Counted from the stretch's first letter, positions 25,673-34,331 are shown. The stretch: 64,000 nucleotides of DNA from Candidatus Nitrosopumilus sediminis (GCF_000299395.1 NC_018656.1:1550001-1614000), one strand, 5' to 3'. The notes: generated from the sequence alone by a model not told the origin. Numbers and translations are program-made.

Positions 25673-27226
25673 TTAATTAATTTTCCCGTTTGTTAATTTT
25701 CTTTGAAAAAGTTGTTTAGCAATAGCAATCATTTTGTTAAAATCATCCTCATTTGGTTCAAGTTTTGCAAATTCAACCAAGCTTGAAAGTTGAAAACAAT
25801 ATCTAATATCAGATATAGGATAAACACTATTCTCAAGATGTGATGTGAGATCTTCGTTTGTAATTTCCTTGTTTAATTTTAATTCATAACTCAAGAAAAG
25901 TCTGATTGCTTGGCTGATTTTACCATAAGCATCCTTGTATTGTTTTTTATTGAAACAATCTTTTGCCTCAATTAACAAATTATTTGATTCTAAGACATAA
26001 TCAAATTTTTTAAATTCTTTAGAAATTATAGGCTTTGGAGATATTTTCTTTTTAATTTTTAATTTTTTAGATAGAAAATATGCAATGATACCTGCAGGTG
26101 TAAGTATCAAAAGTGGATACAGATATGAGTAATCTTTCCATGGTTTTTCTAGTTGAACTTTAATTAAATCATTATTTTGAAAATCCGCTATAATTGTCGC
26201 AGTTTGTGATTCATCATTTTTGTAAATCAATGAAATAAAAGTCATGTTTTGATCATAATTAAATTCTAAATTTTGTTCTACAAATGCATCATGGATCAAT
26301 TGATTCTCATATTCTTGAAAAGTAGGATCTGCTCTGAGTTTTGTTAACAATTCCTCTTGTTCTTCTTGAGTTTGTTTTTGGATCTCTGTAATGGTTCCAT
26401 TAATCATACTTCCCTCAATTTTTGCCCATTTTCCTTGCTCATTTTGATAATTTACTTTAAAATCTCCTGTCGAGTCAGAATTGGGATTTAGACTTCCACC
26501 AGTTACATTGTATCCCTGGTCCAAAAGTTGCTGATGAGATTTTTGAAAATCTTCAGTAGATACAAGTTGATTTTCAAATGCTTTTTTGAGGCTATTTTCT
26601 TCTTGTAATTGTTCTTGAATTTCTTTTTTCAAGGCATTACTATCTTGTGCTAATTGATTATTCTGAAGTCTTTGTTGCGGATCTTGGGTAACAGGAGACT
26701 GTTGATTCATTATCTGATCTAATTTTTGTTGAAGAGATTGTTGTGCACTTGATGGGTTATTCTGAACAGGTGCTCCTTGTTGGGATGAGCTTTGCATTTT
26801 ATTTTGTACATTATTTTTTTGAGATTCATCTGTAACAAAATGAATTGTAATAGGATCAAAGGATACATTAATTTGATTTCCATCATTGTAAATGAAATTC
26901 AGATTTACTGAAAGAGTAGCAGGTGATGTACTAGTTCCAAAATCCAACGAAACTGTCTGGGTTCCTTCATTAACAATAAATGTAGATGCTTGTGTGTTAG
27001 AGCTTGAAAATTGTGTGTTTGCTTGTCTAATTTGTTGTATGATAGTATATTGTAACATGCCAGATATTTGTTGACCATAATTATTTTGAATTTCCAGAGG
27101 AATTACAGCATTTTCTCCAATCTTGAAATAATACTCAGATTGGTCAACAGACATGAGAATATCTTCTGCAAATACTAGGGGAAATTGGATCAAAAATAAT
27201 AAAAATAACAAACATAATTTATTCAT
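25673..27226 (-). CDS. BatD-like membrane protein of the MoxR operon
   Basis: The 517-residue product has a signal peptide (1-20), an extracellular beta-rich part, a long Gln/Asn-rich stretch (about 140-250), a single helix near 365-386 (LYPLLILTPAGIIAYFLS) and a cytoplasmic helical C-terminal domain (SQAIRLFLSYELKL). This layout matches the BatD/oxygen-tolerance proteins found with MoxR ATPases. The ATGA overlap with the VWA gene shows translational coupling. Low-complexity Gln content is unusual among its neighbours. Confidence 0.75.
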   Translation of the reverse strand: MNKLCLLFLLFLIQFPLVFAEDILMSVDQSEYYFKIGENAVIPLEIQNNYGQQISGMLQYTIIQQIRQANTQFSSSNTQASTFIVNEGTQTVSLDFGTSTSPATLSVNLNFIYNDGNQINVSFDPITIHFVTDESQKNNVQNKMQSSSQQGAPVQNNPSSAQQSLQQKLDQIMNQQSPVTQDPQQRLQNNQLAQDSNALKKEIQEQLQEENSLKKAFENQLVSTEDFQKSHQQLLDQGYNVTGGSLNPNSDSTGDFKVNYQNEQGKWAKIEGSMINGTITEIQKQTQEEQEELLTKLRADPTFQEYENQLIHDAFVEQNLEFNYDQNMTFISLIYKNDESQTATIIADFQNNDLIKVQLEKPWKDYSYLYPLLILTPAGIIAYFLSKKLKIKKKISPKPIISKEFKKFDYVLESNNLLIEAKDCFNKKQYKDAYGKISQAIRLFLSYELKLNKEITNEDLTSHLENSVYPISDIRYCFQLSSLVEFAKLEPNEDDFNKMIAIAKQLFQRKLTNGKIN

Positions 27227-28173
27227 TGAATAATTCTCCCTTTACCATATCTCATGTAGATTTGTAAAAAGAACAACCCAAGTGATGCTGCAAAGAACCA
27301 GTCTTTTATGCTGGTATCTTCTTGTTCTCGTTTAATGTCTTGACTGATGTTTTTGTAGATGTTTTCAAGAGTCTTGGAATCTATAGACTTGAAATATTTT
27401 CCACCAGTATTCTCAGCTATTGCCTTGAGTGTTACTTCATCAAGTTCTGCATATTGAGCCCTGCCAAAAAAATCATAGCCCAAAACTACCTTATTTTCTG
27501 AGCCTAAACCAATAGTGTAAACTTGAATGTCATTTAATTTTGCAAATGCAACTGCCTCCCTAGGAGTAATCACTCCTGCGTTGTTGACCCCATCACTGAG
27601 TAAAATGACTACTTTTTTCTTATTTGGTACAGATGTAGCCATATCAATTCCAAGACTTAATCCATCTCCTATTGCAGTCTTACCTTCTTTTGGTAGAATA
27701 TCTCTGAGTTTATCTATCACCTTATCCTTGTATGGGCTTAGATATGCTGTTGTGGTTGCACCTGTTTCAAAAGTTACAATACCTGCATTGTCTTTTGGTT
27801 GAAGTGAATCCAATAAAATCTCGGCAGATTTTTTAGCGGATTCTAATCTGTTAGGTGGATAGTCCTCTGCTTGCATACTTCCAGAATTGTCAATTACTAG
27901 AACTACGTTAACACCTTCTTTGGTTTGCTCTAATGGAATGTGAGGATCTGCAAATCCAATTATCATTAATACAATCACTGAAATTGAAATGTAAAACAAA
28001 AAAGAGTCTCGTTTAGTTTTCTTCTTGTCTCCTAATGCAGATTTGATAAATGATAAATTGCTAAATTGTATTGCAGCTTTTTTCTTTTTTGTTAAAACTT
28101 TATTGTATAAATAAAATAACAAAGGTATAACCAAAAGAAAAACTAGAATATACTGATTATCAAATCCTGCCAT
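27223..28173 (-). CDS. VWA-domain membrane protein, BatA-like
   Basis: The 316-residue protein has two N-terminal helices (about 6-24 and 57-76), then a von Willebrand A domain and a C-terminal helix (near 290-308). The MIDAS motif DNSGSM at 95-100 is complete, with TAIGDGL and LLSDGVNNAG further on. It should bind a metal and a partner protein outside the membrane helices. It is in the operon moxR-DUF58-VWA-BatD, 2 bases after DUF58. Confidence 0.88.
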   Translation of the reverse strand: MAGFDNQYILVFLLVIPLLFYLYNKVLTKKKKAAIQFSNLSFIKSALGDKKKTKRDSFLFYISISVIVLMIIGFADPHIPLEQTKEGVNVVLVIDNSGSMQAEDYPPNRLESAKKSAEILLDSLQPKDNAGIVTFETGATTTAYLSPYKDKVIDKLRDILPKEGKTAIGDGLSLGIDMATSVPNKKKVVILLSDGVNNAGVITPREAVAFAKLNDIQVYTIGLGSENKVVLGYDFFGRAQYAELDEVTLKAIAENTGGKYFKSIDSKTLENIYKNISQDIKREQEDTSIKDWFFAASLGLFFLQIYMRYGKGRIIQ

Positions 28174-28175
28174 TT

Positions 28176-29048
28176 TTACCTATTCCTTCTCTTAAAGAAT
28201 TTTTTCAAAGATGTCGAATAATCTTCTTCAGTCAATAAGGGAATGGTATCAACTTTTATCTTCATCATACTAGATAGAAATTTTGAGTCATTTTCATAAA
28301 TCAATCTTAAATATGAATTTCTAAATTCTTCATTTGATGTATCTACAAGAATTTGCTCACCAGTCTCCTCATCTTCTAGTTCTATCATTCCAATATCTGG
28401 AATTTCTCTTTCTCTAGGATCAACTATTCTTAAAGCAATTACATCATGACGCTTTCGTAGTAGTTTAAGTGGTTTGAGATATTCGCTGTTATCAATAAAA
28501 TCAGAAATTAGAAAAACAATACTTTTTCTTTTAATTATTTTTGATATTTCTTCAAGAGATTTTTTTAGGTTAGTTTTTCTAGAATTAGGCGTAAAAGTAG
28601 TTAAAAAATTCAATAATTGCAGGATATGTTTTCTTCCTTTCTTTGCAGGGATGAATTTTTCAACATTTTCTGTAATCAGAAAAATTCCAACACCATCATT
28701 ATTTCTAAGTGCTGCAAACATTAGACTAGCAATTATCTCAAGAGATTTTTCTTTCTTTGAGATATTTGTACCAAAACTGCCAGAACCAGATATGTCAATA
28801 ATAAAATAGACTTGTAGATCTCTTTCTTCGATAAACTCCTTGATGTAAGGATGATTAAATCTGGCAGTTACTTTCCAATCTATTGCTCGTATGTCATCAC
28901 CTGCTCTATAATCTCGTATTTCAGAAAACTCAATTCCCTGTCCTTTGAAAATTGAATTATAATTCCCTGTAATTATGCCATCTACTAGTTGTTTTGTTTT
29001 TATATCTAATTTTTTGATTTTTTTTAAAATTTCTTTTGCTTGGGACAT
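28176..29048 (-). CDS. DUF58 protein
   Basis: The 290-residue protein carries the DUF58 signature FSEIRDYRAGDDIRAIDWKVTAR near 41-63 followed by a VWA-like fold with YFIIDISGSGSFG. The MIDAS-like DxSxS is present. DUF58 proteins always accompany MoxR ATPases and probably act with them in assembling or maturing complexes, often in cell-envelope or stress functions. There is no signal peptide, so it is cytoplasmic. It lies between moxR and the VWA gene. Confidence 0.9.
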   Translation of the reverse strand: MSQAKEILKKIKKLDIKTKQLVDGIITGNYNSIFKGQGIEFSEIRDYRAGDDIRAIDWKVTARFNHPYIKEFIEERDLQVYFIIDISGSGSFGTNISKKEKSLEIIASLMFAALRNNDGVGIFLITENVEKFIPAKKGRKHILQLLNFLTTFTPNSRKTNLKKSLEEISKIIKRKSIVFLISDFIDNSEYLKPLKLLRKRHDVIALRIVDPREREIPDIGMIELEDEETGEQILVDTSNEEFRNSYLRLIYENDSKFLSSMMKIKVDTIPLLTEEDYSTSLKKFFKRRNR

Positions 29049-29073
29049 TTTCTCTCCAGAAAATATTTTGTAG

Positions 29074-30060
29074 TTACGGAATTGTGATTTTATCTATAAT
29101 TTTTTGTATAATGTTATCTGTTGCAATATCTTCAGATTCTGCTTCGTATGTTAAAATTATTCTGTGTCGTAATACATCATAAACTACATCTTGTACGTCT
29201 TTTGGAATTACAAATCCTCTCCCTTGTAAAAGTGCATTTGCTTTTGCAGAAATTGTTAACCATATTGATGCTCTTGGAGAAGCACCATATTCAATGAGAT
29301 GAGACAATTTGAGATCATATTTAGTTGGAAATCTTGTGGCATCTACAATCTGGGTTATATAATTTCGAATTTTTTCATCGGCATAAATTTTGGGTACAAA
29401 ATCTTGCATTTCTAAAAGTTTTTCACCTGATAGAATTCTTGCAGCTTTATATGAAATACCCTCAGTGAATCTTTGAATGATTTCTGACTCTTGTTCTATA
29501 GTGGGATAGGAAATTAGAATTTTAAACATAAAACGATCCACTTGAGCTTCAGGTAACTTGTATGTTCCTTCAGATTCAACTGGATTTTGTGTAGCCATTA
29601 CAAAAAATGGTTTTTCTAATTGGTATGTTTCTCCCTGTATACTTACTTGGTTCTCCTGCATGGCCTCAAGTAATGCAGATTGAACTTTTGGTGGTGCACG
29701 ATTAATTTCATCAGCAAGTATGAAATTTGAAAATATAGGACCTTTGATTGTTTTAAATGAAGTTGAGGCATGATCATAGATTTTAGTTCCCAAAATGTCT
29801 GCAGGAAGAAGATCAGGCGTAAATTGTAACCTCACAAACTTGGAATTAATGCAATCAGATAATGTTTGAACCAATAATGTCTTTGCTAAACCAGGTACTC
29901 CTTCAAGTAAAACATGTCCTTTAGATAACAATGCAACGATTAATTTTTCAATGATTTTGTCTTGGCCTACAATTACCTTTGAGATTTCTTTTTGAAGGCT
30001 TTGTAAGGTGACAGAAAAATCTTCGGCTTGATTTGTTAATGCAGTAATTTCCTGACTCAT
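29074..30060 (-). CDS. MoxR-family AAA+ ATPase
   Basis: The 328-residue ATPase has Walker A GVPGLAKT at 54-61, a Walker B with ILADEINRAPPKVQSALLEAMQE near 113-135, and a sensor with FVMATQNPVESEGTY. It is a MoxR chaperone-like ATPase that works with DUF58 and VWA proteins to insert cofactors or assemble membrane complexes. It is the first gene of the operon. The upstream 200 bases hold no other gene and probably contain the promoter. Confidence 0.93.
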   Translation of the reverse strand: MSQEITALTNQAEDFSVTLQSLQKEISKVIVGQDKIIEKLIVALLSKGHVLLEGVPGLAKTLLVQTLSDCINSKFVRLQFTPDLLPADILGTKIYDHASTSFKTIKGPIFSNFILADEINRAPPKVQSALLEAMQENQVSIQGETYQLEKPFFVMATQNPVESEGTYKLPEAQVDRFMFKILISYPTIEQESEIIQRFTEGISYKAARILSGEKLLEMQDFVPKIYADEKIRNYITQIVDATRFPTKYDLKLSHLIEYGASPRASIWLTISAKANALLQGRGFVIPKDVQDVVYDVLRHRIILTYEAESEDIATDNIIQKIIDKITIP

Positions 30061-30260
30061 TTTGTGTCACTTCAAGTAGGGGTAATACTTCAATTGAGAT
30101 TTATAAAAATTACTTAACATTGTATGATTTACTGATTCAAATCAGCAGAAAATTAATTCTATAATCAAATTTTATGAAAAACATGCCTAGAAATTCGGTT
30201 ATTATAAAAAAATACTCTGGTCAATTAGGGATATAAGGAACTTTTTTTCTGGAAATACTA

Positions 30261-30413
30261 ATGGCAAAATACGATGGTCTGTTAGGACAACCAATACTTG
30301 AAGTTGAAGAACCAGATAAAGAAGGGGGAATTACCTTTATCTTCAAAGACAACAGGTTCATGTTCATTAAAGCAGTTAATGGCAAAATTGAGACTGTATC
30401 AATTCCAGAATAG
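30261..30413 (+). CDS. Small beta-rich protein, tandem paralogue 1
   Basis: A 50-residue ORF begins at ATG 30261. It reads MAKYDGLLGQPILEVEEPDK, then EGGITFIFKDNRFMFIK and GKIETVSIPE. It aligns with the protein encoded directly downstream: EVEEPDKEGGITFIF against KVEDPDSDGGLTLFF, and AVNGKIETVSI against VVDGKLVSEFV. The shared pattern supports both as real genes although each is short. Predicted as four short strands. No family recognised. Confidence 0.65.
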   Translation: MAKYDGLLGQPILEVEEPDKEGGITFIFKDNRFMFIKAVNGKIETVSIPE

Positions 30414-30422
30414 GTGATATGA

Positions 30423-30569
30423 ATGGAAAAATTTGATGCAATCAAAATGCTAGAACTTGTCAAAGTGGAAGATCCTGATTCAGATGGAGGATTAACTTTG
30501 TTTTTTCAAGAAGATAAAACCTTGAAGATTAAAGTTGTAGATGGAAAATTAGTTTCAGAATTTGTTTAA
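30423..30569 (+). CDS. Small beta-rich protein, tandem paralogue 2
   Basis: This 48-residue ORF starts at ATG 30423, nine bases after the stop of its paralogue. It reads MEKFDAIKMLELVKVEDPDS, then DGGLTLFFQEDKTLKIKVVD. The two share the motif (V)E(D/E)PD-x(2-3)-GG-(I/L)-T-x-x-F and the ending (D/N)GK. It stops one base before the convergent phosphatase gene. Function unknown; a small heterodimer with its partner is plausible. Confidence 0.65.
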   Translation: MEKFDAIKMLELVKVEDPDSDGGLTLFFQEDKTLKIKVVDGKLVSEFV

Positions 30570-30570
30570 A

Positions 30571-31065
30571 TTAACTTCTTACATGTTTTTCATAAAATCC
30601 TATAGCTAGCTCCTGTACTTCAGATTGAATTGAACCAGGTCTCTCATCACGAATTTTTTTAATTGCGTTGTCTGCAGAAAATTTTTTGTATTTTATAAAA
30701 TAACATGCAAGTATTGTTCCAGCCCTACCCATTCCAGCTGCACAGTGAACCATTACTGCTTGATTATTAGTGATTTGTTCATGAATGAAATCTACTGCAG
30801 AATCAATTCTGTCCATGTCAGGTGCTGTTAAATCAGGAGTTGGTACATGCAGATAATCAATATTTTGTACCCAATCGTCTGGAAGTGCATTTTCAGTCAT
30901 TGTGACAATTGATTTAACTCCTTGATTTAGAAGCCAATCAAACTCATCATAACTAGTTGGAATACCAGAACCTGCTAATTTTTCTTCAATAAGCCAAGAA
31001 AAATTTGTTGGTTTTTTAGTGATTTTCCCGTGAACCTTTCTCCAAATATTCCCAGGTTTGCTCAT
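30571..31065 (-). CDS. Dual-specificity protein phosphatase
   Basis: The 164-residue protein is a cysteine phosphatase with P-loop HCAAGMGRAGT at 107-117: nucleophile Cys108 and Arg114. The candidate general acid is Asp78 in PTPDLTAP. The compact length suits an archaeal DSP/PTP, so it should dephosphorylate Tyr or Ser/Thr residues. Another kinase-like protein lies at 58896, but no link between them is visible. It is convergent with the tandem microproteins. Confidence 0.9.
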   Translation of the reverse strand: MSKPGNIWRKVHGKITKKPTNFSWLIEEKLAGSGIPTSYDEFDWLLNQGVKSIVTMTENALPDDWVQNIDYLHVPTPDLTAPDMDRIDSAVDFIHEQITNNQAVMVHCAAGMGRAGTILACYFIKYKKFSADNAIKKIRDERPGSIQSEVQELAIGFYEKHVRS

Positions 31066-31120
31066 GATAAATTTAGAATCATTCTACATTTTTAGTATTA
31101 CGAAACCAGATATACGCAGA

Positions 31121-31762
31121 TTATGATGCGACTGCACGAACTGGTGAGCCTGTAGCATCTTTTAGATTTAGTGGAAGGATTGTGAAGTTAAATTCCTTTG
31201 ATCGAATTTTGTTCATGTTTGCCAAATTTTCTACAATCAAAATATTATTTTTTGATAAAATTTTATGAACCCTAAATAATTTATCTTTTCCAAGATCTAT
31301 ACTAGGGGAGTCTATACCTACAAGATTGATTTTTTTTGATGTAAGATATTTTGCTGAAGATGAATCTAATCCAGGATTTTCAGTGAAATAATTTTCATTT
31401 TTTAGATTTTTTTGCCATTCTGTATAGAAAAAGATTGATGAATTATTTGGAATTTTACCGTTGTTTTTTTCAAACAATATAATATCAGATTTTGTAATAG
31501 GGGAATTCCTAGCTTTTTTGAGTTTTATTAGAATACCTTTTCCAATGAGTCTGTCAAGTTGTATTTCGTTGATTTTTTGACCATTTTTGACAAAATGATA
31601 TGGTGCATCAAGATGCGTTCCTGTATGTGAGCTTAGGAATAAGAGTTCTAGATTATATCCGTCATCATAGATATTTGACCAAGTAATGAATTGTGGTTTC
31701 GGTGATCCAGGAAAGGTTGGAATGGACTCAGATATGATAAGTGACAAATCTATTGGTTTCAC
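31121..31762 (-). CDS. Cyclase / kynurenine formamidase-like metal hydrolase
   Basis: The 213-residue protein carries the cyclase-family zinc motif HTGTHLDAPYHF: His46, His50, Asp52 and His56. Later SPSIDLG and VHKILSKNNILIVENL are typical. Family members hydrolyse formylkynurenine or isatin, or have other amidohydrolase roles. No kynurenine pathway genes are near, so substrate is undetermined. It lies 55 bases before the phosphatase start on the same strand. Confidence 0.85.
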   Translation of the reverse strand: MKPIDLSLIISESIPTFPGSPKPQFITWSNIYDDGYNLELLFLSSHTGTHLDAPYHFVKNGQKINEIQLDRLIGKGILIKLKKARNSPITKSDIILFEKNNGKIPNNSSIFFYTEWQKNLKNENYFTENPGLDSSSAKYLTSKKINLVGIDSPSIDLGKDKLFRVHKILSKNNILIVENLANMNKIRSKEFNFTILPLNLKDATGSPVRAVAS

Positions 31763-31823
31763 ACCATGAGAAGATATTGGTAATTAATCAGTTTTTGAAC
31801 AATGAAAAGTTAAATACTGTTTC

Positions 31824-32096
31824 ATGAAAAAACTTCTTGTGCCTACAGCATATGTTCTATTGAATTCGGATTTAGGAACAGACGAATCCATTATCAGTGA
31901 AATAAAGCAAATTCTTGCTGAAGAGCAAATCAAGTTTGAAATTCAGGGGGTATATGGAGTCTACGACATCGTCTTAAAGTTGTCCTCTGATAATGCTGAA
32001 AAATTACGCGCAGTTATCACCAATAAAATTAGAAGAATCAACAAAGTTCAATCAACATTGACAATGATGGTAATTGAAGAACAAGAAAACCTATAG
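31824..32096 (+). CDS. Stand-alone Lrp/AsnC ligand-binding (RAM) domain
   Basis: The 90-residue protein is only the RAM/effector domain of Lrp-family regulators, with no HTH. It starts VPTAYVLLNSDLGTDESII and has the core VYGVYDIVLKLSSDN and later INKVQSTLTMMVIEEQ. Such solo domains bind amino acids and may mix with full-length Lrp rings. Thaumarchaea hold several. It is divergent from the cyclase gene and converges with the aminotransferase, overlapping 6 bases. Confidence 0.9.
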   Translation: MKKLLVPTAYVLLNSDLGTDESIISEIKQILAEEQIKFEIQGVYGVYDIVLKLSSDNAEKLRAVITNKIRRINKVQSTLTMMVIEEQENL

Positions 32097-33242
32097 TTTC
32101 TTTATAGCGTCAATTACCTTAAGAATTTGATTTTCAGTATTGAAAAAATGAGGAGACGCTCGTACAATCTTTTTTTCCATTATTTCTCTAACAGCTAAAA
32201 CAATATTTTGTTTTTCAAGTTTATCTACAATTTCTTGTGAATCAAATCCATTGATATTAAATGAAACAATACTAGTTCTATCACTTTGATTTTCTGGTCC
32301 ATACAAAATGATATTTGGAATTTTTGATAATTCTTCTCTTAAGAGATTGGATAAATTTTGATTTTTTTCTTGAATATTTTTTATTCCAAATTTTAGTAAA
32401 TAATTTGCAGATGATTCTAATCCTACAATTCCAACATAATTTCTAAATCCAGTTTGAAATTTGTCTGGTAATTCTTTGTATGCTATTTTTGAATCATCAT
32501 AAATCATTGCAGATTCGCCACCAATTGTCTTTGGTTCTAATAATTCACTAGATTTTCTATTGCAATAAAATAATCCTGTACCCATAGGACCACAAAGCCA
32601 TTTAGATCCGTTAAAAGACATGAAATCGCATTGAATCTTTGATACATCAATATCTCCAATACATCCTATACTTTGTGCAGCATCAATAAAGAACGGAACT
32701 TTCTCATGAAGAATTTTTCCTATTTCTTCTACTGGCAATATAGAACCTGTATTGTATAGAACATGACTAAGAGCAACTAGTTTTGTATTACTATCAAGAA
32801 ATGATTCTAAATCATCTAATTTGAAAAAACCATTACTATCAATTGGCAGATTTTTTATAGAAATTTTTTCTTCTAGTTTAATCCAAGGATAAAAATTGGC
32901 ATGGTGTTCATGTGACATTCCACGAATTATTATGTTAGAGTCATTATCAAAAGACAATCCATTTGCTACAAAATTAATTCCATCAGTTGTACTTTGAGTA
33001 AGAATTACCTCATCAGGTTGACAAGAAATAATTTTTGAAATGGTTTTTCTTACATTTCGAAGTTTCTCAGTTACAAAAGGTTCAGAATCTTTTGAGTCTG
33101 GACCTATAGAATTGTACGTAAGAAGGAATTCTTTCATAGCCTCAATACTTTGTGTAGGCATGAGTGATACTGATGCATTGTTGAGATAGATTTTTTCAGA
33201 AATTGGAAAATCAGATGAAATATCTTTTGATGCTAAATTCAT
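32091..33242 (-). CDS. Class V aminotransferase, cysteine desulfurase-like
   Basis: The 383-residue PLP enzyme has TQSTTDGINFVANGL at 82-96, Asp187 and Gln190 in FIDAAQSIG and the PLP Lys214 in FNGSKWLCGPMGTG. This resembles the SufS/isopenicillin epimerase branch. A catalytic Cys near the end, needed for desulfurase activity, is not evident in the last 60 residues (NTENQILK region), so another PLP reaction is possible. It is divergent from the RecA-like gene. Confidence 0.85.
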   Translation of the reverse strand: MNLASKDISSDFPISEKIYLNNASVSLMPTQSIEAMKEFLLTYNSIGPDSKDSEPFVTEKLRNVRKTISKIISCQPDEVILTQSTTDGINFVANGLSFDNDSNIIIRGMSHEHHANFYPWIKLEEKISIKNLPIDSNGFFKLDDLESFLDSNTKLVALSHVLYNTGSILPVEEIGKILHEKVPFFIDAAQSIGCIGDIDVSKIQCDFMSFNGSKWLCGPMGTGLFYCNRKSSELLEPKTIGGESAMIYDDSKIAYKELPDKFQTGFRNYVGIVGLESSANYLLKFGIKNIQEKNQNLSNLLREELSKIPNIILYGPENQSDRTSIVSFNINGFDSQEIVDKLEKQNIVLAVREIMEKKIVRASPHFFNTENQILKVIDAIKKL

Positions 33243-33268
33243 TATTATATCTGTAAAATTCTAAAGTA

Positions 33269-33886
33269 ATGTTGGATAAAAATCCTGAGTTATCTATAGA
33301 GGATATGACAAAAATTCAAATTCAATTTGAACAACAAAATCCCAAAATTGTGTTATGTTCAAAGCCTTTCCATAAAATAGAATTTCTTGATAGATTAATC
33401 AATTCAGTTGAAGATCCAATAGTTATTGTAGATATGGATTTACTTTATACTGGATATATACAATCTGGAATGATTCAAAAAAGAGAAAACATAGAAATTT
33501 TTTGTCCAGATAAAATAGATTGGAAAAAAAGATTAACGGAAATTATTTCCAAAGTATCAAAAGAAAGATTTTTAGTAATTATTGATTCGTTTAATGGAGT
33601 TTACAATTTGTTTGATGAATTAGAGTCTACAAGATTCATTAATTCTTGCATAATGTTATTATCAGCTATTGGAAATCAAACTAAATCATCTGTAATTATA
33701 ACGGGCATGGCAAGAAAGAAAGATAATGATGAATTGGTTCTATCCCCAGGAGGAAAACATATCATCAAATCAGAGAAAATAGGAGTCTACTTTCTTAAAA
33801 AAATTCAAAACGACTTGGTAATTGTTACTTTAGAAAATACAGGTACTGATTCAAAAAAAATTATTAGAAAACAGGAAAATATTTGA
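33269..33886 (+). CDS. RecA-superfamily-like protein without Walker A
   Basis: The 205-residue protein looks like a RecA/RadA/KaiC-type core. It has a beta strand KIVLCSKPFHKIEFLDRLI at about 35-53 where the P-loop GxxxxGKT would be, then VIVDMDLLYTGY, the Walker B-like FLVIIDSFNGVYNLF, and VIITGMARKKDN like the sensor strand. No GKT/S exists. An inactivated ATPase homologue with a regulatory or scaffold role is likely. No DNA repair or signalling gene neighbours it. Confidence 0.65.
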   Translation: MLDKNPELSIEDMTKIQIQFEQQNPKIVLCSKPFHKIEFLDRLINSVEDPIVIVDMDLLYTGYIQSGMIQKRENIEIFCPDKIDWKKRLTEIISKVSKERFLVIIDSFNGVYNLFDELESTRFINSCIMLLSAIGNQTKSSVIITGMARKKDNDELVLSPGGKHIIKSEKIGVYFLKKIQNDLVIVTLENTGTDSKKIIRKQENI

Positions 33887-33908
33887 TTTTTATGAACGAT
33901 CAATTTTA

Positions 33909-33941
33909 AAACGTCGTTATAAATTATCAAACGCCGTTATA
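33909..33941. repeat. 13-base direct repeat pair upstream of ferredoxin gene
   Basis: AAACGTCGTTATA (33909-33921) and AAACGCCGTTATA (33929-33941) differ at one base and are spaced 20 bases start to start, about two helical turns. They lie 20-60 bases before the TATA-like TTATATTAA at 33962-33970 and about 55-87 bases before the ferredoxin ATG. The position suits an activator or repressor site. Confidence 0.6.
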
Positions 33942-33995
33942 CGACCATATTTTTAGGCAAATTATATTAATGCCAAATCAAGAATTAATTTTGTT

Positions 33996-34295
33996 ATGCC
34001 AGTAGGAATTATTCCAGACATCAGCGAACAAATGTGTATCGGATGTGCACTATGTGTAGAAATCTGTACCACACTTGGACCAGATGTCCTTAGAGTAAAA
34101 CCAGTTGAAGGCTGGAAGAGAGGTAAAGCATTTGTCTTTTACCCAGAAAGATGTATTTCTGATGGTGCATGCATCGGTGTATGCCCAACAAAAGCAATCT
34201 TCTGGATGAGACCAATGGACTTTACTGTTGGACAACCAGTTCCACTCTACAAGAACTCAGTCTTCGTCAAAGGTTGGACTGAATTAATCGATTAG
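33996..34295 (+). CDS. Dicluster ferredoxin with one Asp ligand position
   Basis: The 99-residue protein holds two ferredoxin motifs. The first is C14-x2-C17-x2-C20-x3-C24. The second is C53-x2-D56-x2-C59-x3-C63-P, with Asp56 in place of the second Cys. This predicts one normal [4Fe-4S] cluster and one Asp-ligated or [3Fe-4S] cluster. Codons look like those of highly expressed genes. A TATA-like box is 26 bases upstream of the transcription start and a hairpin terminator follows. It likely carries electrons for central metabolism. Confidence 0.9.
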   Translation: MPVGIIPDISEQMCIGCALCVEICTTLGPDVLRVKPVEGWKRGKAFVFYPERCISDGACIGVCPTKAIFWMRPMDFTVGQPVPLYKNSVFVKGWTELID

Positions 34296-34330
34296 ATTAA
34301 TTCAATCAATTTTTAATTTCTTTTTATTAT
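34281..34330 (+). terminator. Hairpin plus T-tract terminator after ferredoxin
   Basis: GAATTAATC (34281-34289) and GATTAATTC (34295-34303) form a perfect 9-bp stem around a 5-base loop (34290-34294). The stem overlaps the ferredoxin stop codon. A T-rich run follows at about 34310-34330. This looks like a rho-independent-type terminator, more elaborate than the plain T-tracts common in archaea. Confidence 0.6.
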
Positions 34331-34331
34331 T

